In this document: piece after piece, positions 1 to 7,411 of the stretch | How positions within the stretch are numbered: position 1 is the first letter of the stretch | Layout: each line of letters opens with the position of its first letter | DNA from: Candidatus Treponema faecavium | Lineage (GTDB): Bacteria > Spirochaetota > Spirochaetia > Treponematales > Treponemataceae | DNA: 11,940 nt | Assembly: GCA_019113455.1 (NCBI GenBank) | Contig: DXHG01000228.1 | Span: 1 to 11,940, forward strand | Reading direction: 5' to 3' | Translations under genes and position numbers: made by a program | Notes under the pieces: generated by a model | Told to the model about the DNA's origin: nothing | What the model saw: the letters and a program-made list of their open reading frames with translations, nothing else | The model's database searches: none

Positions 1-776
1 TCAAACGAGTGCGGGCAGAACGCCGCGGCGTCGCGCAGCGCCTGAAAGGCTGCGGCAGCGCGAACGTCGTTGAGCGCGCGTTCACCGCTCTCGTATTGCA
101 GCCGCCCTTCGCTGCCGCCGGTATAATTTGCAAGTATCGGCAGAAACAAACATTCCAGAAGCGAACCGTCCCCGCTGCCGTTTGCAAGCGGCACGTAGCC
201 GAGTTCTTTGAGCGTGCCGCATAGCGTGAGAAACTCCTCCCACGTGCGGGGCACGGCGAGCCGTTCGCGCTCAAATACGGTTTTGCTGTAGTACACGCCG
301 TGCGACACCACCGAGACCGGCACGGCAAACGCACGTCCGTCTTTGTCCTGCCACGGCGAACGCTGCTCGTCCGTAACGTTTGCCATGAGCCCGGGAATAT
401 CGGTGCAGTCGGCGATCAGTCCTGAAGCAAAAAACTCCTGTCCCGCTGCGTAGGGACGCACATACAGAAGATCTGCGCCGGTACCGCTGTCAAGGCGCAG
501 TTCGAACACGTCATCATAGCTCTCTCGGGGAAGCGTGCGTATATCAGCGCGCGTGTGCGGCTCAAGGGTTCGGTATTCCTCAAACACTTCCGACAGCGCC
601 GCCGCGTCGGCTTCGCTCCAGAGATCGATGGTGATCACAGTTGACCGCCGGTGTGCCGCGCTGTCTGCTTCTTTCGCGCCGTTTGCCGAAAGTCCTGCGA
701 GGCATACCACCGCGCAGAGTGCAAGACACGGCAGCATGCGGCGCCTGTGCGGCGCAGCGCGGTTATTCATACACAT
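1..776 (-). CDS. ABC transporter extracellular solute-binding protein, N-terminal part (runs off the left edge)
   Basis: An open frame of 258 codons without a stop runs from ATG at 776 to the window edge, so the C-terminus is missing. The first residues are basic (MCMNNRAAPHRRRM) and are followed by a hydrophobic stretch (LPCLALCAVVCLAGLSANGA), a typical export signal. There is no classical lipobox, but Cys residues in the core leave room for the relaxed spirochaetal lipobox. The mature part has the pattern of family 1 solute-binding proteins: a VITIDLWSEAD first strand, then DLLYVRPYAAGQEFFASGLI, then FAVPVSVVSHGVYYSKTVFE and VPRTWEEFLTLCGTLKELGY. Such proteins bind a sugar or similar solute outside the inner membrane and deliver it to an ABC permease. 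The substrate cannot be told. ATG 776 is preferred over the in-frame ATG 770 because 776 lies 8 nt after a TATAAT box; neither has a Shine-Dalgarno site. Family call firm, start less so. Confidence 0.85.
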   Translation of the reverse strand, partial: MCMNNRAAPHRRRMLPCLALCAVVCLAGLSANGAKEADSAAHRRSTVITIDLWSEADAAALSEVFEEYRTLEPHTRADIRTLPRESYDDVFELRLDSGTGADLLYVRPYAAGQEFFASGLIADCTDIPGLMANVTDEQRSPWQDKDGRAFAVPVSVVSHGVYYSKTVFERERLAVPRTWEEFLTLCGTLKELGYVPLANGSGDGSLLECLFLPILANYTGGSEGRLQYESGERALNDVRAAAAFQALRDAAAFCPHSF

Positions 777-784
777 GGTTTCAT

Positions 785-813
785 ATTATAAAGGGAAAAA
801 TGGTGTGCGTAAA
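785..813 (-). promoter_or_regulatory. Sigma-70-type promoter of the solute-binding protein gene
   Basis: Read on the minus strand, TTTACG (813-808) and a perfect TATAAT (790-785) are separated by 17 bp. Transcription would be expected to begin about 7-8 nt after the -10 box, that is at or next to the ATG at 776, leaving almost no 5' leader. Confidence 0.6.
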
Positions 814-965
814 CATGCGAACTTGTGTGTAGTTGGTAAGCAATAAGTTTAAAGAAATTTAGTAAGAAGCCAATTTAAATTGATATTACTTGTAAAGTAT
901 ATTCAATGATGTCAGTTTTAAGGTTCTTTATACCAAGTTGAAACACAGCGTTCAGAGGAAAAAGC

Positions 966-1002
966 GATCTGTCCTAAAACTGTTCATATTCAGAAACAGA
1001 TC
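966..1002. repeat. Inverted repeat, 7-bp arms
   Basis: GATCTGT (966-972) is perfectly complementary to ACAGATC (996-1002), enclosing 23 nt. Inside, CTGTT and AACAG could form a competing shorter stem. It lies just upstream of the hairpin and T-tract at 1006-1036, so in a plus-strand transcript the two would form consecutive stem-loops. Confidence 0.45.
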
Positions 1003-1005
1003 AGG

Positions 1006-1036
1006 CAGGCTTACTGTGCAGTGAGGACTGTTTTTT
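1006..1036 (+). terminator. Possible intrinsic terminator with no annotated upstream gene on its strand
   Basis: The stem CTTACT (1010-1015)/AGTGAG (1020-1025), with one G-U pair and a GTGC loop, is extended past a small internal loop by CAG (1006-1008)/CTG (1028-1030). It is followed directly by six T (1031-1036). A shorter alternative CAGT/ACTG stem (1019-1022/1027-1030) abuts the same T-tract. The gene to the left is on the other strand and the carA promoter lies downstream, so any transcript ended here would be a small RNA starting within about 780-960. The stem is not strong and no clear promoter was identified. Confidence 0.35.
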
Positions 1037-1084
1037 AATAGCGAGCAATAAGATTGATAGCATGGATATTAAACTTAACGCTTG

Positions 1085-1101
1085 TTAATTACAGTAATTA
1101 A
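1085..1101. promoter_or_regulatory. 17-bp perfect palindrome upstream of carA, candidate operator
   Basis: TTAATTAC (1085-1092) and GTAATTAA (1094-1101) are exact reverse complements around a single central A. A one-base centre cannot form an RNA hairpin loop, so a dimeric protein binding duplex DNA is the natural reading. Its centre lies about 84 bp upstream of the predicted carA transcription start, a position suited to an activator or an upstream repressor. It does not match the ARG box as I know it. AT-richness raises the odds of chance. Confidence 0.4.
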
Positions 1102-1140
1102 AATCTACGAAAACTATTGCCGCAAAAGAAAAACACCGTG

Positions 1141-1169
1141 TTGCACAGCCCCTAGAAAAAAGGTATACT
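1141..1169 (+). promoter_or_regulatory. Sigma-70-type promoter of the carAB operon
   Basis: TTGCAC (1141-1146) and TATACT (1164-1169) are separated by exactly 17 bp, a near-consensus housekeeping promoter. The expected start of transcription is about 1176-1178, only 3-5 nt before the carA ATG at 1181. The purine-rich AAAAAAGG run (1156-1163) is 17 nt from the ATG and overlaps the promoter spacer, so it would not be in the mRNA and cannot act as a Shine-Dalgarno site. Confidence 0.75.
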
Positions 1170-1180
1170 TTTAATTCAGT

Positions 1181-2434
1181 ATGGTGCAAAAGGCTTATAT
1201 CGTGCTTGCAGACGGGCACATGTTTGAAGGCAAATCGTTTGGAGCTGCCGGCTGCATAACCGGCGAGGCTGTCTTTACGACGGGTATGACCGGTTATCTT
1301 GAAACCCTTACTGATCCCAGTTATTACGGACAAATCATTGTACAGACATTTCCGCTTATCGGCAATTACGGCGTAATTCCCGCCGATTTTGAAAGCGGCG
1401 TGCCGCATGTGCGTAGCTATGTGGTTCGGGAGTGGTGCGAAATACCGTCTAATTTCCGCAGTCAGGGGACAATCGATGCGTTTCTGAAAGAGCATGGGGT
1501 CGTCGGTGTGTACGATGTCGACACGCGTGCGATTACCAAGCTCATACGCGAGAGCGGCGTTATGAACGCGCGCATTTTTGCGTTCAGCGGCGACGAGCGC
1601 GCTGACGAACCGGTCAGGCGGGAACTCAGCCGGTTTTTTGACGAGACGCAAAAGGAACGCTGCCTTGCAGAAATCTCCGGCAACGTCATCCATAATCCGG
1701 TGCAGGCAGTGTCGGGCGCTGCCGCCGCGGTGGAACAGACGGCAGAGGAAGTATTCGCGGAGTCTGCCGCATATCGGGCGATACCCGTGTCTGCTGACGG
1801 CAGGCGGATAAGTGACGCTGCGCTTGCCGCGCGGCAGGGACAGGGAAAGCGGATTGTGCTGTGGGATTTCGGCGCGAAAGCAAATATACGCCGCGAGCTG
1901 CTCAAACGCGGGTTTGACGTCGTATGCGTAAAAGCCGATACGACTGCTGAGGCCATCTTTGCGCTTAAGCCTGACGGCATTATGCTTTCAAACGGGCCCG
2001 GAGATCCTAAAGACAATACTGAGATAATCGAACAGCTTAAAATCGCTGCCGCAAGCGGCATCCCGCTGTTCGGCATCTGTCTTGGCCATCAGCTGCTCGC
2101 GATTGCGCGCGGCGCCGATACGTATAAGCTCAAATACGGTCACCGCGGCGAAAACCAGCCGGTGCAGGATCTGGCAAGCGGGCGCATCTATATTTCAAGT
2201 CAGAATCACGGCTATGCTGTAGACTCACACACGCTGCCTAAAGGCGCGGAACTTGGATTCATCAATGTCAACGACGGCACCTGCGAAGGAATCCGGTACA
2301 CGGATATACCGGCGTTTTCGGTGCAGTTTCATCCCGAGGCGGCTTCGGGGCCGCTTGATACAAACTTCTTGTTCGATACATTCACGCAGCTTGTTGTTGC
2401 TGCCGGTATAAAAGGAAAAAACAATGCCTCTTGA
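1181..2434 (+). CDS. carA: Carbamoyl-phosphate synthase small (glutamine amidotransferase) subunit
   Basis: CarA hydrolyses glutamine and passes ammonia to CarB for carbamoyl phosphate synthesis, feeding arginine and pyrimidine pathways in the cytosol. The protein is 417 residues (E. coli 382). The N-terminal CarA domain is clear (VLADGHMFEGKSFGAAG, GMTGYLETLTDPSYYGQI, then VGVYDVDTRAITKLIRESG). A class I glutaminase domain follows from about residue 205 (IVLWDFGAKANI). The nucleophile is Cys300 in GICLGHQ, and His384 and Glu386 (FHPEA) complete the triad. The extra length relative to E. coli lies before the glutaminase, mostly an Ala-rich linker around residues 165-200. The start fits the family N-terminus. 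It lacks a Shine-Dalgarno site and sits a few nt after the predicted transcription start. The last 11 bp overlap carB. Confidence 0.97.
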   Translation: MVQKAYIVLADGHMFEGKSFGAAGCITGEAVFTTGMTGYLETLTDPSYYGQIIVQTFPLIGNYGVIPADFESGVPHVRSYVVREWCEIPSNFRSQGTIDAFLKEHGVVGVYDVDTRAITKLIRESGVMNARIFAFSGDERADEPVRRELSRFFDETQKERCLAEISGNVIHNPVQAVSGAAAAVEQTAEEVFAESAAYRAIPVSADGRRISDAALAARQGQGKRIVLWDFGAKANIRRELLKRGFDVVCVKADTTAEAIFALKPDGIMLSNGPGDPKDNTEIIEQLKIAAASGIPLFGICLGHQLLAIARGADTYKLKYGHRGENQPVQDLASGRIYISSQNHGYAVDSHTLPKGAELGFINVNDGTCEGIRYTDIPAFSVQFHPEAASGPLDTNFLFDTFTQLVVAAGIKGKNNAS

Positions 2435-5400
2435 TCCCTCGATACGGAAAGTTCTGGTTATCGGTTCCGGCCCCATTGTGATCGGACAGGCCGCCGAGTT
2501 TGATTACGCGGGCACGCAGGCCTGCAAGGCGCTCAAAGAACAGGGGCTGCAGGTGGTGCTCGTCAATTCAAATCCGGCAACACTTATGACAGACGTAACG
2601 ATGGCGGATTCGATATATATTGAGCCGCTTATCCCTGAAACGATAAAGCGCATTATCGAAAAAGAACAGCCCGACAGCCTGCTTTCAACGCTCGGCGGGC
2701 AGACAGGGCTCACGATTTCGATGCAGTTGGCAAAAGAAGGTTTTCTTGCCGCGCACGGCGTGCGGCTGCTCGGCGCGAAGCCTGAAACAATCGACAAAGC
2801 AGAAGACCGCCAGCTCTTTAAAGATACGATGGAATCTATCGGAGAACCCTGTATTCCGTCAAAAGTCGTTACCAGCGTTGAAGACGCGCTTGATTTTGCC
2901 GCGGCTATCGGCTATCCGGTTATCGTGCGTCCGGCGTTTACACTCGGCGGCACCGGAGGCGGCATTGCCGATACCGAAGAAGAGCTGCGCGAGATTGCGC
3001 AGAACGGGCTGCACCGTTCCCCCATTCATCAGATACTTGTGGAAAAGTGTATCTCGGGCTGGAAAGAAATAGAGTTTGAAGTTATCCGGGACGCAGGCGG
3101 CAATGTGATTACCGTCTGTTCCATGGAGAATGTCGATCCGGTCGGCGTGCATACGGGAGACTCGATTGTCGTAGCGCCGGCGGTAACGCTTTCTGACAAA
3201 GAATATCAAATGCTCCGTTCGGCGGCGCTCAATATCGTGAGCGCGCTTGAGGTGGAAGGCGGCTGCAACTGCCAGTTCGCGCTCAAGCCGGACAGTTTTG
3301 AGTACGCCGTTATCGAAGTGAACCCGCGTGTTTCACGTTCTTCGGCGCTTGCGTCAAAGGCGACCGGCTATCCGATTGCGAAAGTGGCGTCGCTTATCGC
3401 CGTGGGCTGCCGTCTTGACGAGATTCCCAACGCGGTTACGCAGAAGACGTCGGCAGCGTTTGAACCGTCGATTGACTATATCGTTGTAAAGTTCCCCAAG
3501 TGGCCGTTTGATAAGTTTGTGTACGCCAGACGGACGCTCGGCACGCAGATGAAAGCAACCGGCGAGGTTATGGCAATCGGCGTGAGCTTTGAGCAGGCGC
3601 TGATGAAGGCGGTGCGCGGCGCAGAAATATCGGTAACTTCGCTTAACCTGCCCGCGTTCAAGGCAGAAAGTGACGAACAGATACAAGCGCGCGTGGGACA
3701 GTGCACCGACCAGCGCATTTTTGCCGTGTACGAGGCGATCAGGCGCGGCATTCTTTCGCTTGAACAGATACACGATATTACGCAGATAGATATGTGGTTC
3801 CTTGCCAAGTTTGCGCGGCTTGCCGCAATGGACCGCACGCTTGAGGTGGTTAAGAGCGGAATACAGGAATTCAGCAGAGAACTCTACATTGAGGCAAAGA
3901 AGCTCGGCTATCCCGACATGCTTATAGCGGAGCTCACCGGCAAAGCGATTGCCGGCGCGTCGGGCACGCTTGCGGGGCGCACGGAAACCGACGCGGCTGC
4001 CGCACGACAGGAACCGGTGTATATTGCGCCGTCGTATAAAATGGTCGATACGTGCGCCGGCGAGTTCAACGCCGAGACGCCGTATTTTTACGCGACGTAT
4101 GACAAAGACAATGAGGCGCAGCAGTTCCTTTCTGCGCGGAACAGTGCCGCAAATAAGCGTATTCTGGTGCTCGGCTCCGGCCCGATACGCATTGGGCAGG
4201 GCATCGAGTTTGATTATGCGTCCGTACAGTGCGTGTGGGCGCTCAAGCAGATGGGATACGAAGTCGCCATCGTAAACAATAATCCCGAGACAGTGTCTAC
4301 CGACTTTGACACGGCAGACCGGCTCTATTTTGAGCCGCTCACTCCTGAAGACGTGATGGGCATTATCCGCACGGAAAAGCCTGTTGGTGTTGTCGTTGCG
4401 TTCGGCGGGCAGACAGCTATCAAGCTCACAAAGTTCCTGCATAATCAGGGCGTCAGGATATTGGGTACAAGCGCCGATTCCATCGACATGGCGGAAGACC
4501 GTGAGCGCTTTGACGCGCTGCTTGAGCGGCTGCACATAAAGCGCCCCAAAGGCCGCTCGGTGCTCACAATGGAAGAAGCGCTTGACGCAGCGGGAGAGCT
4601 TGGCTATCCGGTGCTCCTGCGTCCGTCGTACGTGCTCGGCGGGCAGAACATGATTATCGCCTTTACCGAAGCTGACATACAGGAATACATGGCGATTATT
4701 CTCTCGCAGAATATCGAGAATCCGGTGCTTATTGACAAATACCTCATGGGCACAGAGCTTGAAGTAGATGCCATCTGCGACGGCTCGGATATCCTTATTC
4801 CGGGCATCATGGAGCACATTGAGCGCACCGGCATCCATTCAGGCGACTCCATAGCCGTGTATCCGGCATGGAACCTGAACGACATCCTTACCGAAAAGAT
4901 TATCAATCAGTCGCGAGAACTGGCACTTGCGCTGGGAACGCGGGGACTCATCAACATTCAGTATCTTATCTATGATAATGAGCTATATATTATAGAAGTA
5001 AATCCGCGTTCGTCGCGCACGATTCCCTATATCAGCAAAGTAACCGGTGTGCCGATGGTTATGCTTGCAACGCGGGCAATGCTCGGTGATTCGCTTGCGG
5101 ATATGGGCTACGGAACCGGTTTATACCGAACGCCTCCGTACGTTGCCGTAAAGGTGCCGGTGTTCAGCTTTGAAAAACTCAGCGACGTGGACACGCACCT
5201 CGGGCCGGAAATGAAATCGACGGGAGAAGTGCTCGGCATCGCGCGTACGCTTGACGAGGCGCTGTATAAAGGGCTTGTCGCCGCCGGTTACCGGATGAAG
5301 AAAAACGGCGGCGTGCTGTTTACGGTGCGCAAGGCCGATCAGTATGAGATTCCCGACGTTGCGCGCAAGTTCTGCGATATGGGCTTTAAACTGTATGCGA

Positions 5401-6635
5401 CAGAAGGAACGGCAAAAGTTATCAGCGACTTCGGCATGGAAGTGGAGACAGTCAACAAGATTCACGACGATCCTGCCAGCAACACGCTCACGTTGCTTGA
5501 CACAGGCTGCATCGATTACGTTGTTTCAACATCTGCCAAGGGACGCATCCCGACAACGGACAGCGTTAAGCTGCGGCGCAAAGCGGCGGAACGCGATATA
5601 CCATGCCTCACTTCGATTGATACGGCAAACGCGATTGCGAACAGTCTGCTCAGCCATTATTCGCCTGAAAGCATTGAACTTGTCGACATAACAAAGCTGC
5701 GGACACAGCGCACGCGGCTGCGTTTTGCAAAAATGCAGAGCACCGGAAACGATTTCATTATCTTTAATGCGTTTGAGCAGCCAATCGACAATCCGGAAGG
5801 CTTAAGCGTGCGGCTCTGCGACCGCAGACAGGGAATCGGCGCGGACAGCCTCGTACTTATCCTGCCGTCTGATACGGCCGACGCACGTATGCGATTCTTT
5901 AACCGCGACGGTTCCGAAGGCGCGATGGCGGGCAACGCCATACGCGGAGTTGCCAAATACCTGTATGACAATAACATTAACGGCATTGCGGACAAAAGTG
6001 CCGCCACCGCGCACACGGTTGAAATTGCAATAGAGACTGCCGCCGGCATCAAGCACCTGCTGTGCTACAAACAGGACGGCAAAGTGTCGTCTGTGCGCGT
6101 TAATATGGGAAAGCCTGAGTTTGCGCCTGAGCGCATCCCAACAAAGCTTGCGGCAAAGCCCGCGTTATCGTGGCTCCCTGCCGGAGTCGATGCGTCTGTG
6201 CTGCCTGAGCGCGTAATTGTGAACGCGCCGCTTACGGTTGACGGCATCGATTACGCGGCTACAGTGCTTTCAATGGGCAATCCGCACTGTGTCGTGTTCA
6301 GTGGATTTGTCGATAAGGTTGACGTTGCACGCATCGGCCCGTCGTTTGAAACGCACCGCATGTTCCCCGACCGCACGAATACGGAGTTTGTGCGCGTTGT
6401 CGGGCGCAACTGTCTCAAAATGCGCGTGTGGGAACGCGGCAACGGAGAAACGCCTGCGTGCGGCACCGGCGCCTGCGCCGCCGCTGTGGCTGCTGTGCTG
6501 AACGGGCACTGCCCGCTTGGTGAAAATATCACTGTAAAAGTGCGCGGTGGCGAGCTTATCGTTAACTACACGGGAGATACCGTCTATTTAACAGGCACAA
6601 CGAGCCTGCTCTTTGAAGGCGTGATAGAAATATAG
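2424..6635 (+). CDS. carB: Carbamoyl-phosphate synthase large subunit fused to a C-terminal diaminopimelate epimerase-like domain
   Basis: A single 1403-residue frame. Residues 1-1090 are complete CarB: first synthetase half (VLVIGSGPIVIGQAAEFDYAG at about 10-30; ATP-grasp VIRPAFTLGGTGGG), oligomerisation region, second half from about 577 (ILVLGSGPIRIGQGIEFDYA), and the MGS-like allosteric domain at about 957-1075. It makes carbamoyl phosphate from bicarbonate, ammonia from CarA and two ATP. From about 1099 to the end a DapF fold follows (FAKMQSTGNDFIIF, RQGIGADSLVL, NRDGSEGAMAGNAIRG, GNPHCVVF, ERGNGETPACGTGACAAAV). DapF interconverts LL- and meso-diaminopimelate with two catalytic cysteines. 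The second is kept (Cys1346), but Ala1169 stands where E. coli has Cys73, and Gly1175 replaces another family Cys, so epimerase activity is doubtful. The Met1104 codon (5733) has no Shine-Dalgarno site, supporting a true fusion. The carB start (AAGGA at 2412-2416) overlaps the end of carA. Confidence 0.95.
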   Translation: MPLDPSIRKVLVIGSGPIVIGQAAEFDYAGTQACKALKEQGLQVVLVNSNPATLMTDVTMADSIYIEPLIPETIKRIIEKEQPDSLLSTLGGQTGLTISMQLAKEGFLAAHGVRLLGAKPETIDKAEDRQLFKDTMESIGEPCIPSKVVTSVEDALDFAAAIGYPVIVRPAFTLGGTGGGIADTEEELREIAQNGLHRSPIHQILVEKCISGWKEIEFEVIRDAGGNVITVCSMENVDPVGVHTGDSIVVAPAVTLSDKEYQMLRSAALNIVSALEVEGGCNCQFALKPDSFEYAVIEVNPRVSRSSALASKATGYPIAKVASLIAVGCRLDEIPNAVTQKTSAAFEPSIDYIVVKFPKWPFDKFVYARRTLGTQMKATGEVMAIGVSFEQALMKAVRGAEISVTSLNLPAFKAESDEQIQARVGQCTDQRIFAVYEAIRRGILSLEQIHDITQIDMWFLAKFARLAAMDRTLEVVKSGIQEFSRELYIEAKKLGYPDMLIAELTGKAIAGASGTLAGRTETDAAAARQEPVYIAPSYKMVDTCAGEFNAETPYFYATYDKDNEAQQFLSARNSAANKRILVLGSGPIRIGQGIEFDYASVQCVWALKQMGYEVAIVNNNPETVSTDFDTADRLYFEPLTPEDVMGIIRTEKPVGVVVAFGGQTAIKLTKFLHNQGVRILGTSADSIDMAEDRERFDALLERLHIKRPKGRSVLTMEEALDAAGELGYPVLLRPSYVLGGQNMIIAFTEADIQEYMAIILSQNIENPVLIDKYLMGTELEVDAICDGSDILIPGIMEHIERTGIHSGDSIAVYPAWNLNDILTEKIINQSRELALALGTRGLINIQYLIYDNELYIIEVNPRSSRTIPYISKVTGVPMVMLATRAMLGDSLADMGYGTGLYRTPPYVAVKVPVFSFEKLSDVDTHLGPEMKSTGEVLGIARTLDEALYKGLVAAGYRMKKNGGVLFTVRKADQYEIPDVARKFCDMGFKLYATEGTAKVISDFGMEVETVNKIHDDPASNTLTLLDTGCIDYVVSTSAKGRIPTTDSVKLRRKAAERDIPCLTSIDTANAIANSLLSHYSPESIELVDITKLRTQRTRLRFAKMQSTGNDFIIFNAFEQPIDNPEGLSVRLCDRRQGIGADSLVLILPSDTADARMRFFNRDGSEGAMAGNAIRGVAKYLYDNNINGIADKSAATAHTVEIAIETAAGIKHLLCYKQDGKVSSVRVNMGKPEFAPERIPTKLAAKPALSWLPAGVDASVLPERVIVNAPLTVDGIDYAATVLSMGNPHCVVFSGFVDKVDVARIGPSFETHRMFPDRTNTEFVRVVGRNCLKMRVWERGNGETPACGTGACAAAVAAVLNGHCPLGENITVKVRGGELIVNYTGDTVYLTGTTSLLFEGVIEI

Positions 6636-6667
6636 CCGCCATGTGCGGGGCGCGGGAGCTTGTGCGT

Positions 6668-7399
6668 TCAGCGGCGTCGGCGCGCAAGCGCCGTTTTTAC
6701 GTGCTCAATGATGACCGCGCCGCTCTCATCGCACAGCGGTGCGTCTTTCATGTCAAGCTCAAACGGGCGGCGCGCGATATGCTCTATATAATGCGCATCA
6801 GACGACGTTGTAAGCGGATACCGGTGCAGCACCTCGTCGGTTATGCGCTCCGGTATGCGCACGAGTTCAATTGCGTCCCATTCCCCGTCTATGATCATGC
6901 CGAACTGGCTTGAAAGCGAAAACGCGCTTCTATCCGCGTGAGCGGGAATCACGATTCCGTTCATGCAGTGCACGCGGCGGGCAAGCTCATCGACAGGAAT
7001 ATCGGCTGATGTGATAAGGTATTTTTCAACTTCTCCGATAATATTTTCTTCTTCATCGACATAGACTTGATCGCCAGTCTTATCCGGATCGTTGTGTACC
7101 GGCGGCAGTGCAGCGTATACCTCTTCGCCGAACGCAAGCGCCGTCTCAAGCCGCGCAAAAAGGCAGAGCACGTGCACTTCTTCCTGCGCCTGCGCCTCCA
7201 TGCCGAAAAGCGGCGCAATGCCCGCCTCGCAGCACGCGGCTGCAAACGCAGGGCAGTTGAGCGCAGTGTTGTGATCGGTCAGCGCCGCGAGCTTTACGCC
7301 CTTTTTCGCAAGCTCCGCGGCAATCGCTTTGGGAGACATCGCAAGGTCTCCGCATGGAGACAGGCACGAATGCAGATGAAAATCACAGCGGAGTATCAT
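6668..7399 (-). CDS. PHP-domain metal-dependent phosphoesterase
   Basis: A complete 243-residue PHP (polymerase and histidinol phosphatase) protein. All family metal-site motifs are visible: DFHLHSCLSPCGD (6-18), TDHN (41-44), GMEAQAQEEVHVLCLF (66-81), IPAHADR (151-157) and SSDAHYIEHI (199-208). Members are metal-dependent, usually Mn, Zn or Fe phosphoesterases acting on small phosphate esters or nucleotides; the substrate is unknown. It is the last gene of a three-gene operon, 12 nt after the DRTGG gene, with only a weak GGCGG-like ribosome site. The C-terminus ends in a run of Arg whose codons double as the carAB terminator on the other strand. Its stop is 32 bp from the carB stop, tail to tail. 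Protein family firm, role open. Confidence 0.9.
   Translation of the reverse strand: MILRCDFHLHSCLSPCGDLAMSPKAIAAELAKKGVKLAALTDHNTALNCPAFAAACCEAGIAPLFGMEAQAQEEVHVLCLFARLETALAFGEEVYAALPPVHNDPDKTGDQVYVDEEENIIGEVEKYLITSADIPVDELARRVHCMNGIVIPAHADRSAFSLSSQFGMIIDGEWDAIELVRIPERITDEVLHRYPLTTSSDAHYIEHIARRPFELDMKDAPLCDESGAVIIEHVKTALARRRR
6678..6698 (+). terminator. Intrinsic terminator of the carAB operon
   Basis: A perfect 6-bp GC stem, CGGCGC (6678-6683) and GCGCCG (6688-6693), closes a GCAA tetraloop (GNRA type) and is followed by five T (6694-6698). It begins 43 nt after the carB stop codon. It lies inside the 3' end of the convergent PHP gene, where the antisense bases encode that protein's Arg-rich tail. 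No T-tract follows on the minus strand, so it serves the plus strand only. Confidence 0.75.
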
Positions 7400-7411
7400 A
7401 CAGCCGCCGTG

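Larger units (their letters stand above)
777..1180. other. AT-rich intergenic island between divergent transcription units
   Basis: This 404-bp stretch holds no convincing gene. GC falls to about 32% (96 of 300 bases between 841 and 1140), against about 60% in a sampled stretch of carB. It contains the outward promoters of the solute-binding gene and carA, an inverted repeat plus a T-tract hairpin (966-1036), and a 17-bp palindrome (1085-1101). On the minus strand one frame between about 980 and 777 is open except for a single TAA, with no usable start codon. That could be a decayed reading frame or chance in AT-rich DNA. The composition break suggests inserted or dispersed-repeat DNA, but no IS ends or target duplication were recognised. 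Confidence 0.6.

Noticed and set aside
535..846. Plus-strand frames over 9-846
   Set aside because: They lie opposite the well-supported solute-binding protein frame and show no recognisable protein features or ribosome sites.
3329..3340. Resemblance to a parS half-site (TGTTTCACGT) within carB
   Set aside because: Only the left ten bases match the parS palindrome; the right arm is absent, and the bases encode the conserved VNPRVSRSSA segment of CarB. No full parS site was found in the window.
3354..4838. A 494-codon open frame antisense to carB, and other long antisense frames across carA/carB
   Set aside because: These are shadows of a GC-rich, strongly biased coding strand. Their products are rich in Arg, His and Cys, match no family I know, and conflict with the certain CarB reading.
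5733..5735. Separate dapF gene starting at the internal ATG after carB
   Set aside because: There is no stop before it in the carB frame and no Shine-Dalgarno or promoter sequence just upstream, so a fusion is simpler.
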